64,000 nt of DNA, from the NCBI GenBank assembly GCA_000149265.1, contig CH002809.1, positions 1,026,060-1,090,059 on the forward strand. Direction: 5' to 3'. This document shows positions 1-11,500 of this stretch, in pieces. This DNA comes from Ciona savignyi. Lineage: Eukaryota > Chordata > Ascidiacea > Phlebobranchia > Cionidae. A program made the position numbers and the translations under genes. How positions within the stretch are numbered: position 1 is the first letter of the stretch; every line of letters begins with the position of its first letter. A model generated the notes under the pieces. That model was given only the letters and a program-made list of their open reading frames with translations. It did no database searches and was not told the DNA's origin.

Positions 1-3000
1 TGGAAATATGGAACATTATGTCCTAGACTACCCTACCGTGAAACCAACCTTAGTGTCTATAAAAAGGTACAAGGACGGCTATTTGATTTTTGAATTACAC
101 GGCGGTGAGTTCTACGAAACTGTACGAAAGCCAGGAAACAGCCACAAGGAAAGCGTAAGGTCAATCACGTCACCCGAACACTCGACGCCAGTGGACCAAC
201 GCTCGAAAACAACAGAACCAAGGAGAGCACGGAGTCCAAATGCTAATCCGCAGAAAACGTACTTCGATTACCAAACCAAAGACTTAATTAAAAGTGCTCT
301 GAAAAAAACCATTCAACTCGTGGAGCTATTTCGTCATCAATCCGAAAGATTGGGCCAGATGAAACCAAACGCTACGAAATCGATCTTAGCACATTTTAAG
401 AGGCTCTCGGGGCCATTGGAAAAGTAAGAAATGGTAGTAATTTGCCTGTATGTTGGTTAGATGATTACAGTACGTCAAGCATTTAGCAGCCCGTGTGTAA
501 ACTAAAAGGAGGAAAAGCGGGAAGAAGGGAAACTGCACACTAAAATGAATACTAGAGAGTGTCAACCACGTGTTTAACCACCACTATTTGTAAATCATAT
601 GTTGTATGCCATATATACATTCTACAGGGTCCCTAACCACAATTTGTCTTTTATACACTCTGAGTATGTAGTTTGTTTCTGCAAGCATAAACGCATGGGT
701 CCCATAGTTAACAGAGCAAACTTATTTTCCATGTTTAGTTAAATAAAGAATACACGTTTTAAAATTTACGAACATTTCACCACAAATGTTTTAAATTATA
801 GCTTCTTTTCAAGGGCTGTGGTGAATTAAAGCTAAATTTCCGAAACGGCCCGATTTAGTTTTTCATAATTTCAGGGAATTCCCCTGGGTTTGGTAGATAA
901 GTTTCTGTTTTTTACATAAGTGAGTCATGTTATGTAACAATTCTTAAGTTTTAATCTGATTTGTCGACTTCTTGCTGTAGATGTCAGTGCGATATGGCAT
1001 GCCTGCCACAATCATAATTTAGGAACATATCTTTGTATTATGGAAATTACCTAATTAAATGTTTTCTTTTTAAATTGTTTAAAGTGTCTAATGTTTTAAC
1101 ATTTGACCGATTTTTATTAAAATCAGAGCAGCCGTTCAAGCGCTATGGCCACAAAATCTAATTTATTAGAAAAAAAAAACGTTTTGATTTTTAACGTCTG
1201 AGGGGAATTCCCCTAGATTTGTTACCCAAATTTTTGGTTTCTGCATATTTAGACCATGTTGTCTTACAAATGTCCAATTTTCATTGCGATTTTATTACTC
1301 CTTTTGGTAGATGTCAGGGCGACATGGAATGCTTGTCACAATCATGATTTGAGACCATATCCTATTTTTTTGGGGTATTTCCCTAGGTAATTTTAAAATT
1401 TTTTCCAAGTTTAAATCAGTGACTAATGCACTTACATTTTACCAATTCTAATTGAAATTGTAACAGCCGTTCAAGAACTATGCCCAAAAAAGGCAATTTT
1501 TTTAGAAAAAAAATAGCGTGTTTGTTTTTAACGTCCCAGGGGAATTCCCCTTGATTAATCAACCACAATTTTGGTTTCTACATATCTAAACCACGTTGTC
1601 TAACGAATGGCTAAGTTTTATTACGATTACATTATTCGTTCTGGTAGATGTTGGGGCGACATGGCATGCCTGTTACAATCATAATTTCAGAACAAAATCT
1701 AATTTTTGGGGTATTTCGCTAAGTAAATTTTTTATTTCTTTTAAGTGATAAATCAGTCACTAATGCACTTACATTCCACCCAATCTTATTCAAATTGGAG
1801 CAGCCGTTCAAGCGCTATGCCACAAAAAGCGCAATTTTTCATAAAAAATACCGTTTTGGTTTTTAACCTCCCAGGGGAATTCCCCTTAATTTATCACCCA
1901 AAATTTTGGTTTCTGCATATCTAGGCCATGTTGTTTAAAAAATTACCAAGTTTCATTGCGATTCCATTATTCCTTCTGGTAGATGTCGGGGCGCCATAGC
2001 ATGCCTGTCACAATTATCATTTAACAGCAAAAGTTTAAATTTTAGGGTATTTCCCTAGGTAATTTTTTTATTTCTTTTAAGTGTTAAATCAGTGACTAGT
2101 GCACTAACATTCCACCAAATTTGATTCAAATTGGAGCAGCCGTTCAAGCGCTATGGCCTAAAAAGCTAATTTTTTTAAAAAAAATGATTGTTTTGGTTTT
2201 TAACGTCCAAGGGGAATTCCCCTAAATTTATTACCAAAAATTTTGGTTTCTGCATATCTAGGCCATGTTGTCTAAAAAATTACCAAGTTTCATTGTGATT
2301 CCATTATTCCTTCTGGTAGATGTCGGGGCGCCATGCCATGCCTGTCAAGCGTTTGACGAAGAAAAAAAAAAAAGAAAAAAAAAAAGAAAAAAAAAACGGA
2401 CAAAAACAATATGTGTCCCATTTTTTCAAATGGGACCCATAATTATGGCATTAGAGTTAGTTTTAAACATGGGGTTGGAGTTAGGGTTATTTCTGTGGTT
2501 GAGATTAGTGTTTAGGAAAAGGGTAAAACTAATTTCCATAGTTTTGGTGAGTAGTTTTCCTCCTTCCCTTCTTCCCTTTTTTCCGCTTTTCCTTCTTTTA
2601 GCGTTGCCCCCCGTCAGTACGTCAGCACCAAGTTACGCTTTGCGGGAAAGAAGAATATCTTCTTAACTAGGTATTGCCGGTGTTTTAACAACTACTTTGC
2701 ATTTTTTTATGTGGGATAAAATAAGTATCCTATCCGATACTCTATTGGTATTTTAAATTTCATTTGTTATAAATTTTCAGCTCCCTTATTAGCGATTTGG
2801 AGCTACTTCGAAATTTGTCGGCTAAAGAAGACAACGAAGAGATACAAAAACTAAATGACATCGCTCAAAATATCATTCATACTTCACAGGTATGTGAGTA
2901 GGCATACTATAGTCATTGGTTTGGGTTGTAAGATAGTAGGCGCTCATTAGATTACCTTTAACGGTTAGGTTACGGCGGGTATTGCAGAGTGATCAATATG

Positions 3001-6000
3001 ATGTAAATATAGGATAGGATATTCATGTTTATCCCCGTGAATGGGAAAACCTAGGGGGGGGTTTCACACGGGCAAACGTCAGATCACCTCGCGCCCATCG
3101 TCGGGTTACCGGAGCTATTGCAGTGTGTTGTATATGATAGACACGTTCCTTCAATTTGGTAGAACCCATTATTCCGCTAGGTTCAGGCAATGTCCGTAAA
3201 GTGCCTTGCCCAAGGACACAAACGACTGGCTAGCGACCAGTTTCGCACCTGCAACCTTTCGATTGAAAGGCGACGCACATAACCGCTAGACCACCGGGCC
3301 GGATATTTCTACAGGTTTTTCAGGTTATTTTCAGGCTTCTAGTACTGCTTATTCAAAGGTTAGCGGGGTAATGTAATAAACTTTAATAATAATTAACTCG
3401 ATATCTTATCTCTAAGAATACAGCACAACATATCCTACTAATGAACTAACCAGTCAGACGTTTTCACCAGAACCCAAAAAACTGTCAAAGGGCAAATAAA
3501 TTGCACTGCTCGATGAAACACACGTCATGCGGGTTCGGTTGCATAGTGCACATGTATGGAATTTGCATGTTTGTTGCCGTGGGGGAAGCTAGATCGATGC
3601 AATATGACTTGAACCAACTGATTGCCTATCCGGGTATCAACGCAACTTTTAAATATCCGAGTGACACTTGTGTCAATAGAACAAATTTTGCAAAGTCACT
3701 GGAGTGGAAATGTGAGTTTGGTTTTACTGTCTTTATAAATGTTACGTATGAATAATGTTATTACCGTAAATGAAAAAAAACACAGCCCGACTTACCCTAG
3801 TTTAGAAAATGTGCAAAAAGTAATTTGTTCAATAACGTAACCGCTAAGTTAAAGGTTGCATTTCCACCGGTAAGATTCGTAAATTTGTGACAACTATTTC
3901 TAAGGAGAGAGAATGCTTTAAAAGAAAAAGAGAATGCTTTAAAAGAAACGGTTAGGAGGATAGGGTAGGATATTCATGATTATCCCCGTGAATGGGAAAA
4001 CCAAGGGAGTTAACACACGGGCAATCGTCAGATCACCTAGCGCCCATCGTCAGGTTACCGAAGCTATTGCAGTGTGTTGTATATGATAGACACGTTCCTT
4101 CAATTTGGTAGAAACCATTAATCCGCTGGGTTCATGCAATCTCCGTAAAGTGCCTTGCCTAAGGACACAAGCGACTAGCTAGCGACCAGTTTCGCACCTG
4201 CAACCTGTCGATTGAAAGGCGACGCTCTAAACCGCTAGACCAACCGAACGGAAAAACCAGGTTAGATGCAACATGTTGAATACTAAAGATACTGCTACAA
4301 TATAACAGTTAAACTTCCGATCCATTGAGGTAAAATAAAATTCACTGACCAGAAAACGTATTCAATTCAAACCGAACTAATGCGAAAGGAAAATTCGGCA
4401 AACCGACAGTATACTTAAATTATGTCATGCATACTCATAAAAAGTGATCGCACGACTTTATATTGCAGCTGAAATACAGAAAGATGCAACTTCACAGAAA
4501 GGTGAAGTTGTCACCATAACCATCAACGGACCATTTGCCAGTCATTCACACTTTAGTCCTGGGACAATCCCGGATAAACTTCTTCCGAGAATCAAACGAG
4601 TCCACGCTGACCCAAGCGCATGGTGGACAGGACAAGTCGTCAGTTACATCGTACGCCTACAGAAACAAGTTATGAGCAAACTTGAAAAAGCGAAAGAAAA
4701 AATCAAATTCGTCCACCCGATAGCAGGGTAAGGGTTTTGATTAATCCACATTAAAGGATTGATACACGATTATCGTCGGACAATTATATATAATTCTCCT
4801 AATAGGATCCACGTTAGGAGAAAAGATAAACTCAGAGAAGCCGATTATTTGGATCTTAAGAGGTACATGGACCATGTTGAAAGCTGGTACGACCGGTATA
4901 TGCTGCAGCATCCTGAAGAGCAAGTGATCAGACGCGTTTATCTTGCTACAGATGATGCTGAACTTGTCAAGTCAGCAAATACAAAGTATGTTTTTTTTAT
5001 TTATTTCTTTCGGCATATTCGGAAAAACAGTTAGTTGGGCGAATACACCATGAATTAGCCTCCTTTTAAATATAGATTTATAGCCAACTTGAAAAGTATA
5101 CTATTGACTTCATTATTTATGTGTCGAAAAGAGGAAAAAGAACGGGGAAATACACCCCCTAATATTTGAGAGTGTCTGTTTTGTGCTTTTATTCAGTAAA
5201 ACAGTTTCCTTTTTTGCCCTGCCCTTTTATCATCGTTTAAAAGTAAAACACACAAGTGTACATACAAATTTGATTTCCCATCCGACAAGATCTATCACTA
5301 TTTTTACCTCCTAAAAACAGATACCCGGAATACAAGTTCATTACATATGTCAATGACTACATGCTCAATGCAGTGAACAGAAACAGCGACTCGGCGATCA
5401 ACGGTATCTTATTTGATACTTTTCTTTTAAAAGAATGTGACTTTGTGGTCGTGACGTTTTCTTCTAATGTAAGTTATACGACAAAATCGCTTAAGTAGTC
5501 TGCCTTTATATTAATACGAAAGACCGAACTTGGGTAAACCTGGCCAGTATGTTACCTCGGCGAACTCATACGTTACCTAGTCATACAATTAATTAAAGCC
5601 AATATAGGATGGGCAGCTGTCATCCAGTCAGTTATGCGCTTGGGCCAAACAATTAGCAGGCTTTGTCCGAACCCAGCAACTTAATTGTCTGAACATAAAC
5701 TGCAGCAATGTCTTAATCGGGTTTAAAGCGTTGCAAGAATGATGGGTACCGTGAGCACAGTATATTCTTACGGTTACTCTTATTACTTAGAACTAGTTGT
5801 TTAAAATTTAAAATAATAAAAATTAATTTAATGTTTCAGATTGGAAGGTTGGTCTACCAACTGAGACAGACCTTACCAATGGATCCTACTTTTAACACAG
5901 TTAGCTTAGATGACCAGCATTCTTACTGCGGCGAAAAGAAGCAACACCAGATTGCCATATTGGATCACAACCCCCCTTCCTTCATCAAATGTAATGACAC

Positions 6001-6211
6001 GAAACACAGAGGTACCACGAAAGATATGAGAAGTTGGACGTGCGAACTTGAACTGAAAATTGGCGACAAAATTCAAAAGATAGCATCTCTTCACCACAAA
6101 TACTTGACCGGCGGGTACAACCAACGAACATATTTGTATGGCTTATATCCTGCCTGTAAAGTGAAAGATATCCTTATCCCTGCACCCTACCCTACATTCG
6201 GACTGGTATAA
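1..6211 (+). CDS. FUT8: FUT8-like alpha-1,6-fucosyltransferase, 5' end outside window
   Basis: Exons with GT/AG borders and matching phases: <1-423, 2781-2889, 3471-3711, 4469-4727, 4806-4985, 5321-5468, 5840-6211 (stop TAA), giving about 576 visible residues. FUT8 is a Golgi type II enzyme that adds core fucose to the innermost GlcNAc of N-glycans. Family marks seen: a helical stem region, NPKNC followed by CGFGC, WWTGQ, the donor-binding segment IHVRRKDK (two Arg), LATDD, and a Cys/Asp-rich DFVVVTFSSN. The last exon resembles the C-terminal SH3-like domain (SLDDQHSYCG, LYGLYPACKV). The membrane anchor must lie upstream, so the ATG at 8 is probably internal. Intron 1 is large (2.4 kb) and full of a 335-bp tandem repeat. 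AATAAA follows at about 6300. Identification by family motifs is strong; whether it is the only FUT8 copy cannot be told. Confidence 0.9.
497..548. mobile_element. fragment of MITE family M1
   Basis: Matches the left end of M1 (ACTAAAAGGAGG, AAAGCGGGAAG, GGGAAACTGC) just after FUT8 exon 1; the rest is missing. Confidence 0.5.
874..2349. repeat. ~335-bp tandem repeat, about 4.4 units
   Basis: Units start at a conserved GGGGAATTCCCC-like palindrome near 874, 1201, 1539, 1874 and 2211, a spacing of 327-338 bp. Each unit carries the same landmarks: GGTAGATGTC, GGCATGCCTG, GAGCAGCCGTTCAAGCGCTATG and a poly-A stretch. Units 4 and 5 are the most alike and unit 1 the most diverged. The last unit is cut short where A-rich DNA and a MITE begin. 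The array lies in FUT8 intron 1 and has no credible coding content. Confidence 0.85.
2360..2612. mobile_element. MITE family M1, left end eroded
   Basis: The right end (TTTTCCTCC to TTTTAGCGTTGCCCC) and the core (GAGTTAGTTTTAAACATGGGG, GAGATTAGTGTTTAGG) are clear. The left end is replaced by a long A-rich tract (2361-2400). An open frame here is repeat DNA, not a gene. Confidence 0.7.
3008..3303 (-). mobile_element. SINE-A copy, full length (family description)
   Basis: SINE-A is a ~290-bp repeat. Its 5' end reads CCGGCCGGTTAGTCTGGCGG, followed by a box-B-like GGTTGCAGGTGCGAAAC. The body contains GTGTCCTTGGGCAAGGCACT and ATTAATGGGTTCTACCAAAT, and the 3' tail is TATCCTATCCTATCC. The 5' part resembles a pol III tRNA promoter, so it is probably a tRNA-derived SINE. 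It may correspond to the composite SINE described from Ciona (Cics-1), which I cannot confirm here. This copy is in FUT8 intron 2, reverse orientation. Confidence 0.8.
3957..4252 (-). mobile_element. SINE-A copy
   Basis: Full-length reverse-orientation copy in FUT8 intron 3, a few percent different from the neighbouring copy at 3008. Confidence 0.8.
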
Positions 6212-6736
6212 ATACTATACGTTTACATACCCAGGTGTATATTCGTAAGTTGTTCATAGTGAGCACGTGCAGTCTGTAATAAAAACAAGTAAAGCTGAGA
6301 ATAAAATAGAAAAAGGTTGAAGACAATTTCGATACTAAATTGTTAAAGTTTGGATATTTAAAACGCACCAATCTCCGGCTTTACCATTGGACTTTACGCG
6401 ATCAGTTTTTGGCTTTAGTAAAACGGAAACAATGCTATCCAAATCGTGTATTGCTTCTATTGAAAACGAAAATTTTAGCTGGTGCTTGATAGAAGGCAAA
6501 TAGTGGAATAGGAAATTACTATTTGAGTGGAATCGGTACTTGATGACCTTCGACCGTATACCCTATTTACCACGACGAAATAAAATATTACGATAATTAT
6601 AATCACTATCGTAGCTGATTTTTACTAGCTAATACAACTTATTCTTTTGTTGATCTAAGAGTGAAGACCCGTGTAGGTTTACTGGTGTTTACCGGGAATC
6701 AATTGGACCAGGATATTTATGTTTTAAACCCAAATA

Positions 6737-6900
6737 AGTTTAGTTTATTTTTTGTTTCCGCGGATGAAAACACGAAGCAGCACTATTGATAAAAATTTGG
6801 AAAACGGTAAAAACGGCAAAACGACAGTCGTTAGAACACGTCCAAAATCAATAAATTATTAAATTTCGCTAAAATTAGACGTGGCTGCTAAACCCAAATG
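6737..6900 (+). repeat. Dispersed repeat C
   Basis: About 160 bp, beginning with GTTTAGTTTATTTTTTGTTTCC and containing TTGACAAAAATTTGGAAAAC, ACGACAGTCGTTAGAACA and AATTAGACGTG. The same sequence recurs at 7855-7998, 34620-34782, 52438-52587 and 56620-56775 in both orientations. No terminal inverted repeat or promoter box was recognised, so class is unknown. Confidence 0.7.
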
Positions 6901-7039
6901 AGAAAAACACGAGCAGAAGTCGGGTTACCGTATTTATATAGTGTGTTGTATCTAATTTACACTTTTTTCATTTCAATCCAACACAATAATCCGATGGGTC
7001 CAAGCGACGCCCGCTAGCTGCATTGCCAAGAAAACAACT

Positions 7040-7150
7040 TTTTTTACCGAGCCAAGTTTTAAACCAATGGTGGGCTCGTTTAGTCGGACAGTTTTTGTAT
7101 AGGAGTAGGTATATGTATCGGTCGCGTTAACCATTTGGCCACACGACCGT
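7040..7150 (-). mobile_element. SINE-B copy (family description)
   Basis: SINE-B is a ~120-bp tRNA-derived element. Read forward, it has CGGTCGTGTGGCCGAATGGT as a box-A-like start, CGACCGATACATATACCGA, CATGGGTTCGAAACTTGGCT as box B, then an A-rich tail. The 5' half looks like a tRNA-Leu/Ser type sequence, but no acceptor stem closes, so it is not a tRNA gene. This copy is reversed and fused to a SINE-A remnant. Confidence 0.75.
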
Positions 7151-7310
7151 ACAACAAGCAAACAACTAATTAGCTAGCGACCAATTTTGTTCTTGTTGTT
7201 CTGCAAAATAGTCTTTTTGCAGCAGTAAACTTATTTAAATCTAAATTAACAAAATTATAATCTTGAATAAAATTGTGCAAGATAAACAGCGTGTCGAGTG
7301 TTACGTAAGG

Positions 7311-7402
7311 CCACCTTTTTTTGACCGAACTAAGTTTCGATCCTATGATGGGCTCGTCACCAGGACCGTTTTTTTGTATAAGAGTCGGTATATGTATCGG
7401 AA
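7311..7402 (-). mobile_element. SINE-B copy, partial
   Basis: Reverse copy lacking its first ~20 bp; contains the diverged box B, CGAGCCCATC and the CGATACATATACCGA segment. Confidence 0.65.
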
Positions 7403-7854
7403 TAACAGAAAAGAGCACTCGTAGTTGTATTCTTTATTAAGTTGTGTGTCTGTGTCGCTGTGTGTGTTTTGTTTTAAGTAATCGCACAACGCTTTATAAA
7501 GCAAATAATGACGTAGGCGGAAAACAACTGCTTTTAGTACAATGATGTCGTGAGTATAAAAAAAATGAACTCAGCCGGCGTGGATTAACTAAAGTGCATT
7601 TGTTGCAAATACGGTATGAAAATGGCTATACACCAGTCCAATTAAACTCAAATGGTAATTTTGTTTTTTTTTTGTCAAAAATCTTGCGTTGTGCCAAATT
7701 GTTAACACAAGACAACTTAATAAACATTTGTTTATTTTATAAACTTTTAGGAAAATGATTAGATCTTTATCTTTATTTTAATCAAAGCAAAAAAAGCCTA
7801 ATGAGTAGCCAACCGGTTTTAATCCATGTGTTTGCTGTCATGAATTTAAACAAA

Positions 7855-7998
7855 AACAAGCATTAATGTATTGCTTGTTTTTTTAGATGTGTTCTTACGA
7901 CTGTCGTTTTGCCGTTTTTTCCCGTTTTCCATTTTTTTTTCAAAAATCCTGATTGATGTTTTCATCGTGGAAACAAAAAATAAACTAAACTAAACTAA
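7855..7998 (-). repeat. Dispersed repeat C, reverse copy
   Basis: Reverse complement of the copy at 6737, ending in GTGGAAACAAAAAATAAACT. The two copies face each other about 1 kb apart. Confidence 0.7.
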
Positions 7999-8389
7999 TG
8001 CAGTGACCAAATGTCCTTTAGCGCATTAACGCGCTGGACCATACACCAACCTGTAGTTTTACAACGGGGCAACACTAAAAGGAGGGAAAAAGGGAAGGAC
8101 GATCAGATGTTAGCCAGATGGACATCAGCCGCTTGCTAGTCGTATTTGAACACTGACTATGTCCTCGGCGAGACTTATAGGAACCGACTGCATTTATTAG
8201 TTAAACAAAAAGTATGGCAATGCATCTATTAACTACAAAACACTGAAAGTAGCAGAGGGTTAAAACGTCCATAACCAGCTAACAAACTGGTAAGCTTCAA
8301 CTAGATATTATTGACCAAATCAACTACGTAGGCCTACGAACAAGCGGACATAATCCGAATATTATCAAGAATTAACCCCAACTCAGTCT

Positions 8390-8524
8390 GAACGGTTAGT
8401 CTGGTGGTTTAGTGCGACGTCTTTTAACCGAAGGGTTGCTGGTCCGAAACCTGACGATTGCCTGAGTAGTAACCCCCTTGGTTTTCCCATTCACGGGAAT
8501 AAACATGATAATCCTATCCTATTC
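8390..8524 (+). mobile_element. SINE-A copy with internal deletion
   Basis: Has the 5' ~70 bp joined directly to the 3' ~60 bp (TGACGATTGCC to CCTATCCTA); the middle is missing. It lies just 3' of the DNAJC1 stop. Confidence 0.7.
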
Positions 8525-8580
8525 TTTTAGCATCCTAACATAACCACAACCGAACATAGAAATAATAATGTATTATTGTG

Positions 8581-11500
8581 TCATGATTTGTACTTCTTCT
8601 TCTGTGAAATCTTTTCCGCCAAGAATCGATATCTCGCGATGCATTGTTGCTGAAAAATGCAATGTAAGGATAGGATAGGATATTCATGTTTATTCCCGTA
8701 AATGGGAAAACCAAGGGGTTAACACCGTCGGGTTACCGAAGCTATTGCAGTGTGTTGTGTATGATTCACACATTCCTTTAATTTGGTAGAACCCATTAAT
8801 CTGCTGGGTTCATGCAATGTCCGTACAGTTCCTTGGCCAAGGACACAACCGACTAGCTCGCGACCAGGTACGCACCTGCAACCTTTCGATTGAAAGGCGA
8901 CGCACTTAACCGCCAGACTAACCGACAAGACAAGCGGTTTACGACATCCCAACCAGAATACAAACCTTGCTTTTCCCTGGGACACACTTGGCGATTTTGT
9001 CCCATCGTTCCGCAGACGACTTGGGGAACTGTGTGAGCGACATTTCAAGCAGCTTTTGCTGAGGTTGGCTCCATGAGAGGGTGTCTTCCTCTTCGGGTTC
9101 AGGAGAATCCCTCAGTTGAGGTCCGGATGATTCCTCTTCTAACATAACAATGTCATTACAGATGAAACAATCCAATGTTAGCCAACCCGCGAGGTAGGGC
9201 GCAAGGTGATCTGACGATTGATCGTGTGTTAACCCCTTTGGTTTTCCCATTCACAGGGATAAATATGGATATCCTATCCTATACCCGCAAGAATGAAATG
9301 TGTCACAAACAGATGTGACATCTAATTATTCAGCATTACCTCAGTTTTTGGAACATTGTAACTAAGATATGTTCTAGAGGTGTTTGCATAACTTTTGCTA
9401 TATTTTTGTACAGTAATTATGTTAGTAGTTAAGTAATAAGAAGTATGGTAGTTTTGCCTAGAACATATTCGTCCAGCCGGTTAGTCTGGCTTTCAGTCGA
9501 AAGGTTGCAGGTGCGAAACTGGTCGCCAGCTAGTCGGTTGTGTCCTTGGACAAGGCACTTAACGGACATTGCCTGAACCCAGCGGATTAATGGGTTCTAC
9601 CAAATTAAACGAACATGTCTATCATACAACACACTGCAATAGCTCCGGTAACCCGACAATGGGCGCGAGGTGATCTGACGATTCCATGTGTTAACCCCCA
9701 TGGTTTCCCATTCACGGGGATAAACATGAATATCCTATCCATATTATCAGTCCCACTGTTACAACAACTCCCAATAACTTGCTGCAACCCCACATAAGTG
9801 CCGCAATGCAGCTCTGTCTCACCTATCAAGCCATTGCTTCGAGTAGTGATGTCATCATTAGGAATGACCAATCTAGTCTTGGTCAGTTGCTTTGATGTCA
9901 CAACTGATTGTTTGGACGGACCTATGGATATAACATAACTAAGATTTACGGTCGTGTGGCCAAATGGTAAACGTGACCGATACATATACCGACTCTTATA
10001 CAAAAACAGTCCAAGTAACAGGCCCGCCATAGCATGGGTTCGAAACTTGGCTCGGTAAAAAAAAATAAATAAAAAAAAAATAACATAACTAAGATCTACA
10101 GTTTCGCAAAAAAAAACAATAACCATAATTGGCAACCTGACATCATAGAAATCACCTATATTTCTTGAAATACGCGCTCTAGTGGTGACATCGTGAACAG
10201 ATCGGCCGATTTCTTTCGAAATTTTGACCCAACGTTCCTCCGTCCCCCCTGGGTACTTCGCCATTAATTTAACCAATTGTGATTGGTCGTCTTCACTCCA
10301 TTCACCTTTCTTTGACCTCTGTGATGTCATAAATATGTAACAAACCCACCATGCCATCACAATCACTTCCATTATGACATCACAAACCTTACGCGGCTCT
10401 TCATACATAGAATCGATTTCCTCAATTGAAGTGGATGACTCTTCGAACACTGATGGCGCAAGAGGGGCAGACATGGCACCCTGTAAAAAGCGAGGTTGTA
10501 CGGTCGTGTGGACGAATAATTAGTGAGACCGATACATATACCGACTAATACAAAAACGGTCCAAGTGACGAGCCCATCATGGGTTTGAAACTTGGCTCAG
10601 TAAAAAAAGAGAAAGGTTACAACCCATCTACTGACATAACCATTACCCTCTACAACCTTCCATATAACCCCAACAATCACACACGCCAACATAACCTTAA
10701 CTCTGCAAGAACTATTGACATAACCCTAATTCTGTATGGATTCCCATAAAACCCGACCCCTCACAAAACTGATCCCTACACAAACTTCACATTGCCCAAA
10801 CTTATCCAACCCTCACACAATCCAACCCTGCAAACCCACCACAATACTTAACTATGTTTAATCCCCCACATAACCCCAACACCCCACATAACCCCCCAAC
10901 CCACCATTTGCTTAGCAAGTAGGAACTCCTCCTTCTTGATCTGGTTTCTGTGCTGCTTCAATCTCCTCGCTTCATTCCTCCGATCCAACAACTCCCTTCG
11001 CTCTTTCTCCTCTCGCTCCTGCTCTCTGTCATTTTGTGTAGTTTCATAATATGTGATGTCATCGTGAGTGATGTCATCGTGTGTGATGTCATCATGGGTG
11101 ATATCATCTAGTGTGATGTCATTGTGGTAGATATTATCTACTGTGATGTCATCGTGTATGATGTCATCGTGTGTGATGTCATCATGGGTGATGTCGTGGT
11201 ATATGTAATTGTGTGTAATGTCATCGCATAGACAACATACATGACAAAATCATGTGTGAGGCCATTGGATGTGATGTCTTTTGGGATCAAAAGTCACAAC
11301 TCACAACATAACCAAAAAAGTCACTTACAGTTTCAATGCAGCATTTGCTTCGGCCAACAATTGTCTTTGTTCTTTTTGCGACCTCAAAAACACCGGCAAC
11401 CAAACAACGAAGTAATAGAATTTACGAGCGAGCAGTATGGGCAAAACGTCGGCCCAGCTTGGCTTCGGACAGTAGACCTCACTGCATCATAATAAAATAG

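Larger units (their letters stand above)
6212..8580. other. Convergent intergenic region, repeat-rich
   Basis: Lies between the FUT8-like stop and the DNAJC1 stop. It holds two inverted copies of repeat C, two reverse SINE-B copies, a SINE-A remnant (6918-7010), an M1 scrap (8066-8100) and a shortened SINE-A. Apart from the FUT8 poly(A) signal I see no gene. Confidence 0.7.

Noticed and set aside
2265-2666. 133-codon plus-strand frame with a hydrophobic start
   Set aside because: It crosses the end of the 335-bp tandem repeat, an A-rich tract and a MITE; no family match.
9948-10082. Possible tRNA gene
   Set aside because: Box A and box B are present, but no acceptor stem or anticodon arm closes and the sequence recurs with A-rich tails; it is SINE-B.
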